Part shown: one piece after another, positions 1 to 9,008 of the stretch
How positions within the stretch are numbered: the stretch's first letter is position 1
Layout of the letters: every line of letters begins with the position of its first letter
Assembly: GCF_002741105.1 (NCBI RefSeq)
Contig: NZ_NIQU01000003.1
Span: 440,884 to 504,883, forward strand
Length of the DNA stretch: 64,000 nt
Origin: Pseudomonas sediminis
GTDB lineage: Bacteria; Pseudomonadota; Gammaproteobacteria; Pseudomonadales; Pseudomonadaceae
Direction of reading: 5' to 3'
Notes under the pieces: generated by a model
Told to the model about the DNA's origin: nothing
Databases searched by the model: none
What the model saw: the letters and a program-made list of their open reading frames with translations, nothing else
Translations under genes and position numbers: made by a program

Positions 1-18
1 GCTCCTACATGAGGAGTG

Positions 19-843
19 CTAAGTCGGCAGCGTCGGCTCGGGCAGACCGAGGCGGCGCGCGACGTAGAGGTCGATCAGATGGCGAGCGATGGAGCGCGAC
101 GCCGGTAATGGCGGCAAGTCATCGACACGGAACCAGCGCGCATCCTCGATTTCGTCTTCCTGCATGACGATATCGCCACCGGCATATTCGGCATGGAAGC
201 CGAACATCAGCGAATGCGGAAACGGCCAGCCCTGGCTGCCGATGTACTGCAGATTCTTCACCTCGAGACCGACTTCCTCACGGACCTCACGTGCCACGCA
301 ATGCTCCACCGACTCGCCTGGTTCGACAAAGCCTGCCAGGGTGCTGTAGACCCCTGTCACGAAACGCGGCGAGCGCGCCAGAAGGACCTCGTCTCCACGC
401 GTCACTAGCACGATCATGCTCGGTGAGATACGCGGATAGTGCTGCGATTCGCAGCTGTCGCAACGCATCGCCCGCTCACCAGGAAGCTGACGAGTCGGTG
501 CACCGCAGCTGCCGCAATAGCGGTGTTCGGCATACCAGGTGCCAATCTGCGCGGCGTAGGCCAGCATGCGGAAGGTTTCTGCTTCGCCCTGCAGCATGAA
601 CTGACGCAGGCTCTGCCAGGTGCAGCCCTCCAGGGTGGCCGAAGGCTTGAGTTGCAACAGGTAAACGGCATCCTCACCGAAATGACCGATACCCTGCTCG
701 CCGAGAATCGGCAGATCCTGGCGCTTGACCCAGTCACGCGGAAATAGCACACCATTGCTGTCGGCGAGAAAATGCTGCTGGTTGTAGAGCAGTGCCCAGC
801 CGCCTGGTTGAGCAGGATCGAGAAAGGTATTGCGCCAGACCAT
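19..843 (-). CDS. nudC: NADH pyrophosphatase NudC (Nudix hydrolase, 274 aa)
   Basis: Nudix hydrolase that splits NADH to NMNH and AMP and also acts on NAD-capped RNA ends (family knowledge). The protein has the NudC layout: an N-terminal domain, a zinc ribbon with Cys110, Cys113, Cys128 and Cys131, then a Nudix box at about residues 171-193 (GX5EX7REUXEEXGU fully matched: G171, E177, R185, E186, E189, E190, G192). The NudC signature that follows reads SQGWPFPHS at about 203-211, against the usual SQPWPFPQS, so one proline is a glycine. The start codon overlaps the stop of fimL as ATGA, which suggests translational coupling. The same nudC-fimL pairing occurs in P. aeruginosa. Confidence 0.95.
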   Translation of the reverse strand: MVWRNTFLDPAQPGGWALLYNQQHFLADSNGVLFPRDWVKRQDLPILGEQGIGHFGEDAVYLLQLKPSATLEGCTWQSLRQFMLQGEAETFRMLAYAAQIGTWYAEHRYCGSCGAPTRQLPGERAMRCDSCESQHYPRISPSMIVLVTRGDEVLLARSPRFVTGVYSTLAGFVEPGESVEHCVAREVREEVGLEVKNLQYIGSQGWPFPHSLMFGFHAEYAGGDIVMQEDEIEDARWFRVDDLPPLPASRSIARHLIDLYVARRLGLPEPTLPT

Positions 844-2522
844 CAGGCCGCCACCGGCATACCCAGCGCCTTGACGCTTTCCTCAGCCAGATCAAGCACG
901 CTGGGACGGGTTTCCGGACGCATCACAGCGCCGGCTTCCAAGTAATACTCAAGGCTGCTCAGGGCATCCGCCAAGGTTTCCAGCATCTGTTCCGACGGCA
1001 TTTGCGCGGACTCGAGCATGCGCGCCTGGATATAGTCGGCGCAGGCACCGACCAGCATCGCGGCGCGGCGCTGCTCGAGGAACCACAAGCCACCCCGCAC
1101 GGCCTGCAAGCTGAACGGCACGTTGGACAGGTGCATCTTGTCGCCAGCCGATTCCAGATACGCAGTGATCGCGCGTTTAGCCAGAGCCAAACCGGCCTGA
1201 GCCTCATCGACCACCACGATACGGGCTTCGTTGAGTTGATGAGTGGCGAAAGAGTCGGCCTCATTGCCCGGCTCGACAGCAGCCGGCCTGAGATCGCGAC
1301 CCTCGCCACGTTCCAGGCTGGCCACCATACCTTCGACATAGAGCACGGCATCAGCCAGCTTGTGCAGTTGCTCCGCCTGCGGCGGCGTGTCTTCACTCCA
1401 GGCGGCAACCTGCGGCAGCTGAGCACCGAGCGAGTTGCCGGCAGAATTCAAACCGACCATGCCCAGGGTCTTGGCCAATTTGCCCAGCAACGCATGCAGG
1501 GTGCCCAGGGTTTCACCTTGCAAGGTGCCACGCTCGAGCAGGTCGAGCATGTCCTTGACGCTGGCCAGCTCTTCGCGAATCGCCGTGGATAGCGAGCGCA
1601 TCACCGCCTTGCCCGGCCCAGCGAGTCGCTGGTATTCCTCTTCCAGCAAGTGGTCGGTGAACGGCAGCGGCGTGAGGCCGAACACTTCGCGCATAGCAGT
1701 GGCGTGCGGGCCATGACTGTCGGCGAGCGCGACCAGATACAGCAACTCTTTCAACAAGCTGCGCGGCGCCTCGTACTGTGGGTTGCCGAGCATCAGCTTG
1801 AGCTCGCGATCCACTCGCGAAAACAGCTGCTTGCGCGATTTGCGCGCTAGCAGTTGACCGTCGCACTGTGCCTCGATGGCCGCGGCACCAATCCAGCACA
1901 TGCGCCCACGCGGCTCGTTGGCGAACAGGCTGTCCAGGCGCGCCATGGCACGCACCATCAGCTTGAGGCTGGCCTGCGGATTCTGCTCACGGATAAAACC
2001 GAGCAGTCCGACCTGATACATGTGACGCAGGCGCTTGCCTTCGCTCAGCTTGGCCGCGCCATCGAGTGGCTGAGTAGCCGTGTGCGGCCGCGCATGATCG
2101 AGGCGAACGCTGAAGAAGAAACTCTCCGGCAGCGGCTGCTGCGCGCCGGCCTGACGTAAATCGTTGATCGCCGGCAGCAACAGTTCAGGCATTTCCTGGC
2201 GATGGGCGTCGACGTTTTCCAGATAGCGGCGCAGCACATGCAGGGCATTGCTCAGAGCCGAGAGCTGCGCGTCGCGCTCCTCACCAGCACCAGCGGGAAT
2301 GTCAGTGGCCTGATCCAGCACTTCCTGAGCCAGCAGTTCGGCGCCGGCCAGCTCGATCAGATTGAGCGTGCCGCGAACCTGGTGCAGGCTTTCCACCGCT
2401 TGCTGCAACAGACTGCCGTTGTGCCGCTCGGCGATGAAATGCTCCAGGCTCTGCTCGGCCTCTTCCATGGTGACGAACAGCTCGTCGCGCACCAGATTCA
2501 GGGATGTGGCTCCACTTACCAT
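843..2522 (-). CDS. fimL: FimL, ChpA-like regulator of type IV pili and cAMP signalling (559 aa)
   Basis: Alpha-helical protein without signal peptide or membrane segment. Length, composition and position next to nudC match FimL, which resembles the N-terminal part of the chemotaxis-type kinase ChpA. In P. aeruginosa FimL links the Chp system to adenylate cyclase CyaB and so affects twitching and Vfr-dependent genes (established for that species; inferred here). The N-terminal region has an Hpt-like helix with HQVRGTL near residue 47, but whether it can carry phosphate is unknown. GAGG lies 9-12 bases before the ATG. The stop overlaps nudC. A PilU-like ATPase in the same window (55125-56345) is a possible functional relative in pilus retraction but is not linked. 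Confidence 0.88.
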   Translation of the reverse strand: MVSGATSLNLVRDELFVTMEEAEQSLEHFIAERHNGSLLQQAVESLHQVRGTLNLIELAGAELLAQEVLDQATDIPAGAGEERDAQLSALSNALHVLRRYLENVDAHRQEMPELLLPAINDLRQAGAQQPLPESFFFSVRLDHARPHTATQPLDGAAKLSEGKRLRHMYQVGLLGFIREQNPQASLKLMVRAMARLDSLFANEPRGRMCWIGAAAIEAQCDGQLLARKSRKQLFSRVDRELKLMLGNPQYEAPRSLLKELLYLVALADSHGPHATAMREVFGLTPLPFTDHLLEEEYQRLAGPGKAVMRSLSTAIREELASVKDMLDLLERGTLQGETLGTLHALLGKLAKTLGMVGLNSAGNSLGAQLPQVAAWSEDTPPQAEQLHKLADAVLYVEGMVASLERGEGRDLRPAAVEPGNEADSFATHQLNEARIVVVDEAQAGLALAKRAITAYLESAGDKMHLSNVPFSLQAVRGGLWFLEQRRAAMLVGACADYIQARMLESAQMPSEQMLETLADALSSLEYYLEAGAVMRPETRPSVLDLAEESVKALGMPVAA

Positions 2523-2559
2523 GCTCTAGGCCTCGCAGCGAACATCAGCGAATACGGCA

Positions 2560-3372
2560 TCAGTCGGCGAACTCCGGCTTCTGCTTGGTCATGTGCGCCG
2601 CCATGGCCAGGCGCAGGTCTTCCGATTGCAGCATGGCGGCGTTCCAGGTGGCGATGTATTCAAGGCCATCGTCGACCCGGTGATCGCGCATATAGCGAAT
2701 CATTTCCTTGGTGCCACGCACGGCAATCGGCGACTTGGCGGCGATTTGTGCGGCGATTTCCATCACCCCGGCCAGCAGCGCCTCCTGATTTTCATAGGTG
2801 CGATTGACCAGGCCGATACGGGCAGCTTCAGTGCCATCGATGTTGCGCCCGGTGAAGGCCAGCTCGCGCATCATGCCGTCGCCGATGATGCGCGGCAGAC
2901 GCTGCAGGGTACCGACATCGGCAGCCATGCCCATGTCGATCTCCTTGATCGAGAACTGCGCATCGAGCGTGGAATAACGCATGTCGCAAGCGCTGATCAG
3001 GTCGATGGCACCGCCGATGCAATAGCCCTGAATGGCAGCCAGCACTGGCTTGCGGCAGTTGTCTACGGCGTTGAAGGAGGCTTGCAGCTCGAGAATCTTG
3101 CGGCGAAGTGCCGTGGCGTTGCGACCAACGTCCTTGCCCAGCTGAGCGCCGACCGAGGCCAGCAGCATCAGGTCGATGCCCGAGGAAAAGTGTTTGCCAG
3201 CACCGGAGAGCACCACGACACGAACCGCATCGTTGTCATCGACCCACTGGAAGATCTCGATGATCTCGCGCCAGAAATCGGCATTCATGGCGTTGATCTT
3301 GTCCGGACGGTTGATCTGCACATAGGCGATCTTGTCCGCCAGCTCGACGCGGAAGGCTTTGTAGTCGGACAT
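2560..3372 (-). CDS. Crotonase-family protein, probable delta(3,5)-delta(2,4)-dienoyl-CoA isomerase (270 aa)
   Basis: Crotonase fold. The oxyanion-hole region is SGAGKHFSSGIDLM and the second is QGYCIGGAIDLISACD. The segment KEIDMGMAADVGTLQRLP (near residues 150-170) matches the ECH1/dienoyl-CoA isomerase branch, in which the Glu of KEID and the Asp of AADVG are the catalytic acids; the later ELAFTGRN and ATWNAAMLQSEDL stretches also fit that branch better than plain enoyl-CoA hydratase. It would act in beta-oxidation of unsaturated fatty acids with odd-position double bonds. An ATG at 3381 is also open, but GAGG sits 9 bases before the ATG at 3372 and touches the upstream one, so 3372 is preferred. 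Lies between ldcA and fimL, as its PAO1 counterpart PA1821 does. Confidence 0.85.
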   Translation of the reverse strand: MSDYKAFRVELADKIAYVQINRPDKINAMNADFWREIIEIFQWVDDNDAVRVVVLSGAGKHFSSGIDLMLLASVGAQLGKDVGRNATALRRKILELQASFNAVDNCRKPVLAAIQGYCIGGAIDLISACDMRYSTLDAQFSIKEIDMGMAADVGTLQRLPRIIGDGMMRELAFTGRNIDGTEAARIGLVNRTYENQEALLAGVMEIAAQIAAKSPIAVRGTKEMIRYMRDHRVDDGLEYIATWNAAMLQSEDLRLAMAAHMTKQKPEFAD

Positions 3373-3531
3373 GGCAGGCATCCTCAGCCGCGGCTCGGCA
3401 GCACAGTAACAATTTTGTGATTAATAACCGAGCAACTATAACAAGCGCGCCATAAAAGTCGATGCTTGCCACTGTGACGCAGGGCACGCCCCGGACGTTA
3501 ACAACCGCTTTGAATGTCAGAGATAAGAGAT

Positions 3532-3564
3532 TGATCTGTCGAGGATCTTGCTCCCCGACAGATC
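3532..3564 (-). terminator. Possible hairpin downstream of ldcA
   Basis: A 9-bp perfect inverted repeat (GATCTGTCG at 3533-3541 and its complement at 3556-3564) lies just after the ldcA stop. On the minus strand it is followed by a mixed AT stretch rather than a clean U run, so it may be a weak terminator or only an mRNA 3' stem. Nothing else is visible in the 200-base gap between ldcA and the crotonase gene. Confidence 0.35.
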
Positions 3565-3574
3565 CACGGCAGGA

Positions 3575-5818
3575 TTACTCCACCAGGCAATCCACGCTGT
3601 ACTCACCCGCCTCGGTCTGCAAACCGTGCACGTCGATATCGAACCCTGGGAAGGCCTGGTCGAACGTCCGCGCGAACGCCAGGTAGTCGAGAATCGAGCG
3701 CGTGGCCGCCGTGAAGCGCTCGCCTGGCATGATCAACGGAATACCCGGCGGGTAAGGCACCAGCATCACCGCCGCGATACGCCCCTGCAATTGATCGATG
3801 GGTACCGCCTCGACCTCGCCGCGCACCAGGCGGTCGTAGGCATCAGCCGGTTTGATGGCCAGCTCAGGCAGCGCCGTGTACATGCTTTTCAGCGCTTTGG
3901 CCGTGGCGTTCTCGCGGTAGCAGCCATGCAGCGCGTCGCACAGGTCACGCAGGCCCATACCCTGATAGCGCCCGCCGCCCGTGTGGGCGATGGAGGGCAG
4001 TACATCGATCAACGGCAGATTGGCGTCGTAGCTGCGCTTGAACTCCAGCAGCTCGGTCAGCAGCGTGCTCCACTTGCCTTTGGTGATGCCCATGGAGAAC
4101 AGCACCAGGAAGGAGTACAGGCCGGTTTTCTCCACCACCAGCCCACGCTCCCAGAGGAACTTGCTGACCACCGCAGCGGGAATGCCCTGCTGCTCCAGCT
4201 TGCCGGCGGCATTGAGGCCGGGCATCACCAACGTGACCTTGATCGGATCGAGCAGCACATAGTCATCGGCCACTTCGCCGAAGCCATGCCAGTCGGCGTC
4301 CGGTTGCAACACCCAGTCGGAGGTCTTCAGGCTGTCGGCGCCATCGGCCTCACCCGGCTGCCAGATACTGAACCACCAGTCCTCGGCGCTCAGGTTGCGC
4401 CGCACATTGGCCAGAGCGCGGCGGAAGCTCAGCGCCTCGTCGAAGGTTTCCTGGATCAGCGAACGGCCGGCAGGTCCTTCCATCATCGCCGAAGCTACAT
4501 CCAGCGAGGCGATGATGCCGTACTGCGGCGACGTGGAGATGTGCATCATGAAGGCTTCGTTGAAACGGTCGCGGTCCAGCTGACGCTGCCCGCCATCCTG
4601 CACGTGAATCATCGAGGCCTGGCTGAAGGCTGCCAGCAGCTTGTGCGTCGAATGCGTGGTGAACACCAACGGTGAATGCTCATCGTACTGGGTGCCCATA
4701 CCATAGCGGCCAGCGTAGAACTCGTGGAAAGCGGCGTAGGCGTACCAGGCTTCGTCGAAGTGCAGCACCTCGACCGAGTCACCCAGCGCCTGCTTGACCA
4801 TTTCAGCGTTGTAGCAAAGCCCGTCATAGGTGGAGTTGGTCACCACCGCCAGCTTGACCTTGGGCGCACGACCGCGCGCCAGCGGGCTGGCGTCGATCTT
4901 GGCCTGGATCGACGCTTTGCTGAACTCGGAGAGCGGAATCGGCCCGATGATCCCCAGTTCATTGCGCTCGGGGCAGAGATACAGCGGGATCGCGCCGGTC
5001 ATGATGATCGAGTGCAGGATCGACTTGTGGCAGTTGCGATCCACCAGCACCAGGTCATCGCGGCCGACCATCGAATGCCAGACGATCTTGTTCGCCGTCG
5101 AGGTCCCGTTGATCACGAAGAAGGTGTGGTCGGCACCGAAGTTACGCGCCGCGCGCGCCTCGGCTTCGGCCAGCGGGCCAGTGTGGTCAAGCAGCGAGCC
5201 CAGCTCCGGCACCGACACCGACAAATCCGAACGCAGTGTGTTTTCACCGAAGAACTGGTGGAAGGCCTGGCCCACCGGACTCTTGCGATAGGCTACGCCA
5301 CCACCATGACCAGGCGTGTGCCAGGAATAGTTGGATTGCGCGGTGTGCTGCACCAGCGCCTTGAAGAACGGCGGTAGCAGGCCATCAAGGTAGTTGTGCG
5401 CCGCACGCGCCACCTGCCTGGCGAGGAACGACACAGTGTCTTCGTAGAGATAGAGGATGCCGCGCAGGTGGTTGAGATCGGCCATGGCTTCGGCCGGCGC
5501 GTTCTCGATGGTGACCTGCTCGCCCAGGGCGAAGATCGGCAACTGCGGTGCGCGCACTCGCGCCACGCGGATCAGCTCGACCATGTCCTGCAACAGGCGG
5601 CTGTTCTCCCCCGCTCCCTCGGCGGCCACAAGGATGCAGGCCAGGCCGTGGTGGGTGGACGCGACAATGCGCCCCTCAGCGGCGCTCGCCGTGGGCAGAA
5701 TGCTGAAACCGTCCTGGGTAAGCTCCTGAGCGATGGCGCGCACACGATCACCGGCCACAGTGTCGGCCTTGATATCGCGATGCACGATTAGGACGGGAAA
5801 CTTGAGATCTTTATACAT
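3575..5818 (-). CDS. ldcA: Lysine/arginine/ornithine-type decarboxylase, probable LdcA (747 aa)
   Basis: PLP-dependent fold-type I decarboxylase of the large bacterial acid-inducible type. The order is an N-terminal response-regulator-like wing domain (about 1-130), the PLP core with NGTSTANKIVWHSMV, HFDEAWYAYAAFHEFY and the Schiff-base lysine in THSTHKLLAAF (about residue 392), and a C-terminal domain. The family makes cadaverine from lysine. In P. aeruginosa, PA1818 is lysine-specific, lies at the same place and is induced by arginine through ArgR and the AMT pathway (established there). The permease and antiporter genes that I recall next to ldcA in PAO1 are not between it and the crotonase gene here. 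Lysine rather than arginine specificity is inferred from synteny. Confidence 0.9.
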   Translation of the reverse strand: MYKDLKFPVLIVHRDIKADTVAGDRVRAIAQELTQDGFSILPTASAAEGRIVASTHHGLACILVAAEGAGENSRLLQDMVELIRVARVRAPQLPIFALGEQVTIENAPAEAMADLNHLRGILYLYEDTVSFLARQVARAAHNYLDGLLPPFFKALVQHTAQSNYSWHTPGHGGGVAYRKSPVGQAFHQFFGENTLRSDLSVSVPELGSLLDHTGPLAEAEARAARNFGADHTFFVINGTSTANKIVWHSMVGRDDLVLVDRNCHKSILHSIIMTGAIPLYLCPERNELGIIGPIPLSEFSKASIQAKIDASPLARGRAPKVKLAVVTNSTYDGLCYNAEMVKQALGDSVEVLHFDEAWYAYAAFHEFYAGRYGMGTQYDEHSPLVFTTHSTHKLLAAFSQASMIHVQDGGQRQLDRDRFNEAFMMHISTSPQYGIIASLDVASAMMEGPAGRSLIQETFDEALSFRRALANVRRNLSAEDWWFSIWQPGEADGADSLKTSDWVLQPDADWHGFGEVADDYVLLDPIKVTLVMPGLNAAGKLEQQGIPAAVVSKFLWERGLVVEKTGLYSFLVLFSMGITKGKWSTLLTELLEFKRSYDANLPLIDVLPSIAHTGGGRYQGMGLRDLCDALHGCYRENATAKALKSMYTALPELAIKPADAYDRLVRGEVEAVPIDQLQGRIAAVMLVPYPPGIPLIMPGERFTAATRSILDYLAFARTFDQAFPGFDIDVHGLQTEAGEYSVDCLVE

Positions 5819-5939
5819 TGTGACGTCCTGAAGGCTGGCAGGCTTGGCCTGCCCATCACCTCAGGGTAGAGGCTCCCCCCGATCGGCGGAACCCCCTGTG
5901 CATCACGCTATAAGAAAAGGTCGCAATTGCGCTGTTCGG

Positions 5940-6698
5940 TTATTCCGGCGCTTTTTCCAACTGCGCCCACAGCGACGGGCCGCCTGCGGATTTTTCGATC
6001 ACGGCCAGACGCGCCATGTGCGCCGCTAGTTCGTCTTCGCTGGCGCGAATGACGCGAGTACGCGGACGCGATGCGTCAAGACGGCGAATCGGCGTGGCCT
6101 GCTGACGCCCGCTGCCATCACCATCGGAGCCTTCACCGGCCAGGGACAGATTGGTCTGCCCGCCAGTCATCGCCAGGTAGACGTCGGCGAGAATCTCCGA
6201 GTCGAGCAAGGCGCCGTGCAGTTCGCGGTTGGAGTTGTCGACGCCGTAACGCTTGCACAGCGCATCGAGGCTGTTGCGCTGCCCCGGATGACGCTCGCGC
6301 GCCATCATCAGGGTATCGAGCACCGAGCAATAATCACTGACGTCGGCGCGCTCGCTTTGCCCCAACAAGGCAAATTCGTTGTTGATGAAACCAACGTCGA
6401 ACGCCGCGTTGTGGATGATCAGTTGGGCGCCCTTGATGAACTCGTAGAATTCATCGGCGACTTCCTTGAAGCGTGGCTTGTCGGCCACGTATTCGTTGGT
6501 AATGCCGTGAACCGCGATGGCGCCTTCGTCGATTTCACGATCGGGGTTGAGGTAAACGTGGAAGTGACGCCCGGTCAGACGGCGGCCCAGCAATTCGACA
6601 CAACCGATCTCGATGATGCGGTGCCCGTCGGTGACCGGCATACCCGTGGTTTCGGTATCCAGCACTACGTAGCGTTTGACGGTGTTCTCGGTTGTCAC
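5940..6698 (-). CDS. dnaQ: DNA polymerase III epsilon subunit, 3'-5' proofreading exonuclease (252 aa)
   Basis: DEDDh exonuclease that proofreads for the replicative polymerase. ExoI is VLDTETTGM with Asp14 and Glu16, ExoII is IIHNAAFDVGFINNEF, and ExoIII is HGALLDSEILADVYL with the catalytic His and Asp. A linker rich in Ser, Gly and Arg leads to a C-terminal tail that in E. coli binds the alpha subunit. The start codon is GTG at 6698, preceded by AGAGG and AAGG; no ATG lies between it and ExoI. It follows rnhA in the same direction with a 73-base gap, the usual gammaproteobacterial pairing, although in E. coli the two genes are divergent. Confidence 0.95.
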   Translation of the reverse strand: MTTENTVKRYVVLDTETTGMPVTDGHRIIEIGCVELLGRRLTGRHFHVYLNPDREIDEGAIAVHGITNEYVADKPRFKEVADEFYEFIKGAQLIIHNAAFDVGFINNEFALLGQSERADVSDYCSVLDTLMMARERHPGQRNSLDALCKRYGVDNSNRELHGALLDSEILADVYLAMTGGQTNLSLAGEGSDGDGSGRQQATPIRRLDASRPRTRVIRASEDELAAHMARLAVIEKSAGGPSLWAQLEKAPE

Positions 6699-6771
6699 GC
6701 CTTGCCTCTCTCATCTATTCGGGTTGCCGCACACTCAGCGCAGCATCTTAACTCAGGTGCTGAATAACCGC

Positions 6772-7224
6772 TCAGCGCGCCGCACGCACGTCGTCGACGC
6801 CGCGATTGGCCAACTGGTCCGCACGCTCGTTGCCGGGGTGACCAGTATGCCCGCGCACCCACTGCCAGCTCACTTGATGGCGATTCACTTCCTCATCCAG
6901 CTTCTGCCAGAGATCGGCGTTTTTCACCGGCTCTTTCGAAGCGGTCTTCCAGCCGCGCTTCTTCCAGTTCGGCAGCCATTCCTGGATACCCTTCATCACA
7001 TACTGCGAGTCGGTCACCAGCTTGACCGAGCACGGCCGGGTCAGCGCGATCAGGCCGGCAATCGCCGCCATCAGCTCCATGCGGTTGTTGGTGGTATTGG
7101 GGTCTCCGCCCCAGAGTTCCTTCTCCACACCTTTGTACACCAGCAGCGCGCCCCAACCTCCGGGGCCAGGATTGCCCTTGCAGGCACCGTCGGTGTAAAT
7201 CACCACATCATGGTTTTCAGACAT
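6772..7224 (-). CDS. rnhA: Ribonuclease HI (150 aa)
   Basis: Cuts the RNA strand of RNA:DNA hybrids such as R-loops and Okazaki primers. All four metal-binding acids are visible: Asp in [14 protein letters not shown], Glu in TNNRMELMA, Asp in [10 protein letters not shown], and Asp in [10 protein letters not shown]. The basic handle region [16 protein letters not shown] is also present. Length is typical of bacterial type 1 RNase H. It is upstream of dnaQ on the same strand and just downstream of the methyltransferase gene, as in P. aeruginosa PA1814-PA1816. Confidence 0.96.
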   Translation of the reverse strand: MSENHDVVIYTDGACKGNPGPGGWGALLVYKGVEKELWGGDPNTTNNRMELMAAIAGLIALTRPCSVKLVTDSQYVMKGIQEWLPNWKKRGWKTASKEPVKNADLWQKLDEEVNRHQVSWQWVRGHTGHPGNERADQLANRGVDDVRAAR

Positions 7225-7282
7225 TCATAAGCTCTGTACAGAATTGTTTGGCCGGAGTCTGGCCGGCAGCAAATTGCCGCAA

Positions 7283-8041
7283 TCAGTTGTCGAGATCACG
7301 CCGACTGACCTTCGCCACTGGCATCGGCAGCAACTTGCCCATCGGCTCGCGGCGCGACTGCCGCAACGGACGCAAACCAACCACCAACTTGCGTGCTACC
7401 AACAGGTAACAACCGGCGCCCGGCAACTGCCAGGCATCGCCCCAGCTCTCCATTCGCAGCAGGCGCGTTTGCCAGGCCAGCGAAGCGAGCGGCGGACGAT
7501 AGCACCCGAACCGCCGTTTCTCCAACGCAAAGCCCAGCAAACTCAGCCAGTCGCCGACACGGCTCGGGGCGATGCAACGTGCCTTGGCCAAACCGTCCCG
7601 GGCAAACAGGCGACGCACGCCCCAGGCGCTCCAGGGGTGAATACCCAGAATCAACAGATGCCCGCCAGGTCTGACGCTGCGCGCCGCCTCACGCAACAGG
7701 CCGTGGGGTGACAGGCTGAAATCCAGGCCATGTTGCAGCACCACCACGTCGGCAGCGTGCTCGCCCAGCGGCCAGGACTGCTCTTCGCAGACGATCTGCA
7801 CGCCTGGCATCGGCGCGCCAAGGCGCACGTTGTGCTGGATCTGTCCCGCTTTGGGCGGCCCCTCCGCACCAGGGCCGTAGTTCACCAGATAACCACCGAA
7901 AAAACGCGCCAGCTCCTCTTCCAGCAAGCGCCGCTCTTCCTCCAGCAACAGTTGGCCGAGCGGCCCGGCAAGCCAGTCGCGCGCCTCGCCGATAAGCTTG
8001 AGCCACTCAGGGTCGGCCTGGGCGAATGCCTCATCAGTCAT
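7283..8041 (-). CDS. Class I SAM-dependent methyltransferase-like protein (252 aa)
   Basis: Methyltransferase type 11 (UbiE-like) fold by gross features: a segment ending VVVLQHGLDFSLSPHGLLREAARSVRPGGHLLILGIHPWS near residues 95-140 has the post-I/motif III pattern (RSVRPGGHLLIL). The classical glycine-rich motif I is weak; residues 60-75 read VRLGAPMPGVQIVC with no GxGxG. Substrate unknown. The PAO1 counterpart PA1814 is also of unknown function and sits between rnhA and gloB. GGAGG lies 6 bases before the ATG. It is divergent from gloB, with only 72 bases between the starts. SAM binding should be treated as unproven because of the poor motif I. Confidence 0.75.
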   Translation of the reverse strand: MTDEAFAQADPEWLKLIGEARDWLAGPLGQLLLEEERRLLEEELARFFGGYLVNYGPGAEGPPKAGQIQHNVRLGAPMPGVQIVCEEQSWPLGEHAADVVVLQHGLDFSLSPHGLLREAARSVRPGGHLLILGIHPWSAWGVRRLFARDGLAKARCIAPSRVGDWLSLLGFALEKRRFGCYRPPLASLAWQTRLLRMESWGDAWQLPGAGCYLLVARKLVVGLRPLRQSRREPMGKLLPMPVAKVSRRDLDN

Positions 8042-8113
8042 CGCTGCCTCCGCATGACAGGTTCTGCATGTCGTGTCTAAGATGCACCTTTATCACCAGC
8101 TTAGCGACCCGCA

Positions 8114-8887
8114 ATGATTCAGATCGACGCGCTGCCCGCCTTCAATGACAACTATATCTGGCTGCTGCAGGACGCCCGCAGCAAGCGCTGCGCCGTGGTC
8201 GACCCCGGCGACGCGGCGCCGGTCATGGCCTGGCTGGAGGCCCGTCCTGACTGGACGCTCAGCGACATCCTGATCACCCACCACCACTTCGATCATGTCG
8301 GCGGTGTCGAAACACTGAAGAAAGCCACCGGCGCACGTGTCGCCGGCCCGGCGGCGGAGAAGATCCCGGCCCGTGACCTCGATCTGAACGACAACGACGA
8401 GATCGACGTGCTCGGCCTGCGCTTCCAGGTCATGGCCGTGCCTGGCCACACGCTCGGTCATATCGCTTACTACCACGCCGGACAGGACCTGCTGTTCTGT
8501 GGTGATACCCTGTTCGCAGGCGGATGTGGCCGCCTGTTCGAAGGCACCCCGCAACAGATGCATCAGTCTCTCAGCCGCCTGGCGGCCCTGCCCGCCCGTA
8601 CCCTTGTGTACTGCACCCACGAATACACCTTGAGCAACCTGCGCTTCGCCCACGCCGTCGAGCCGGACAATGCGCGCTTGAACGAACGCCTGGCCGAAGT
8701 GAGCCGCTGGCGCGACGAAGGCCGCATCAGCCTGCCGTCGAACATCGAACTGGAACTGGCCACCAATCCTTTCCTGCGTGCTGGCGAACCTTCGGTCGTC
8801 GCTGCGACCAACGGACGCGACGACCTCCAGTCGAGCGAGCCAAGCGCCGTATTCGCTAGCCTGCGCGCCTGGAAAGACAACTTCTAG
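8114..8887 (+). CDS. gloB: Hydroxyacylglutathione hydrolase, glyoxalase II (257 aa)
   Basis: Metallo-beta-lactamase-fold enzyme that hydrolyses S-lactoylglutathione to lactate and glutathione in methylglyoxal detoxification. The binuclear metal motif [10 protein letters not shown] is near residue 56, the second histidine is in [12 protein letters not shown], and the bridging Asp is in [18 protein letters not shown]. The late metal ligand is His in [14 protein letters not shown]. The C-terminal substrate-binding region [12 protein letters not shown] (here [17 protein letters not shown]) is typical of glyoxalase II. Length equals the family norm. Confidence 0.96.
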   Translation: MIQIDALPAFNDNYIWLLQDARSKRCAVVDPGDAAPVMAWLEARPDWTLSDILITHHHFDHVGGVETLKKATGARVAGPAAEKIPARDLDLNDNDEIDVLGLRFQVMAVPGHTLGHIAYYHAGQDLLFCGDTLFAGGCGRLFEGTPQQMHQSLSRLAALPARTLVYCTHEYTLSNLRFAHAVEPDNARLNERLAEVSRWRDEGRISLPSNIELELATNPFLRAGEPSVVAATNGRDDLQSSEPSAVFASLRAWKDNF

Positions 8888-8943
8888 CTGCTGAGAAAAA
8901 GGTCGACAGGCCCGCAAAAGACCAGTCCAGGACTGGTGAAAAC

Positions 8944-8972
8944 TTGACCAGCACCGCCTCGATTCCTAGAAT
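8944..8972 (+). promoter_or_regulatory. Sigma70-type promoter for mltD
   Basis: TTGACC at 8944-8949, a 17-base spacer, then TAGAAT at 8967-8972. The spacing is optimal and each hexamer has a single mismatch to consensus. It points at mltD, whose start is 36 bases downstream. A small hairpin (ACCAGTC with GACTGGT, 8921-8937) lies just upstream and may end gloB transcription. Confidence 0.65.
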
Positions 8973-9008
8973 CGCCCGAATTTTTCGTCGGGATGAACAC
9001 CTCAGCCA

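Noticed and set aside
1..18. GCTCCTAC at the left edge considered as a full REP element
   Set aside because: Only eight bases match the REP end; the rest would lie outside the window.
3548..4675. 375-codon open frame on the plus strand
   Set aside because: Antisense to the conserved ldcA gene, no family motif and no Shine-Dalgarno; long antisense frames are expected in GC-rich DNA.
8091..8917. 274-codon open frame on the minus strand opposite gloB
   Set aside because: Antisense to a complete glyoxalase II with all metal ligands.
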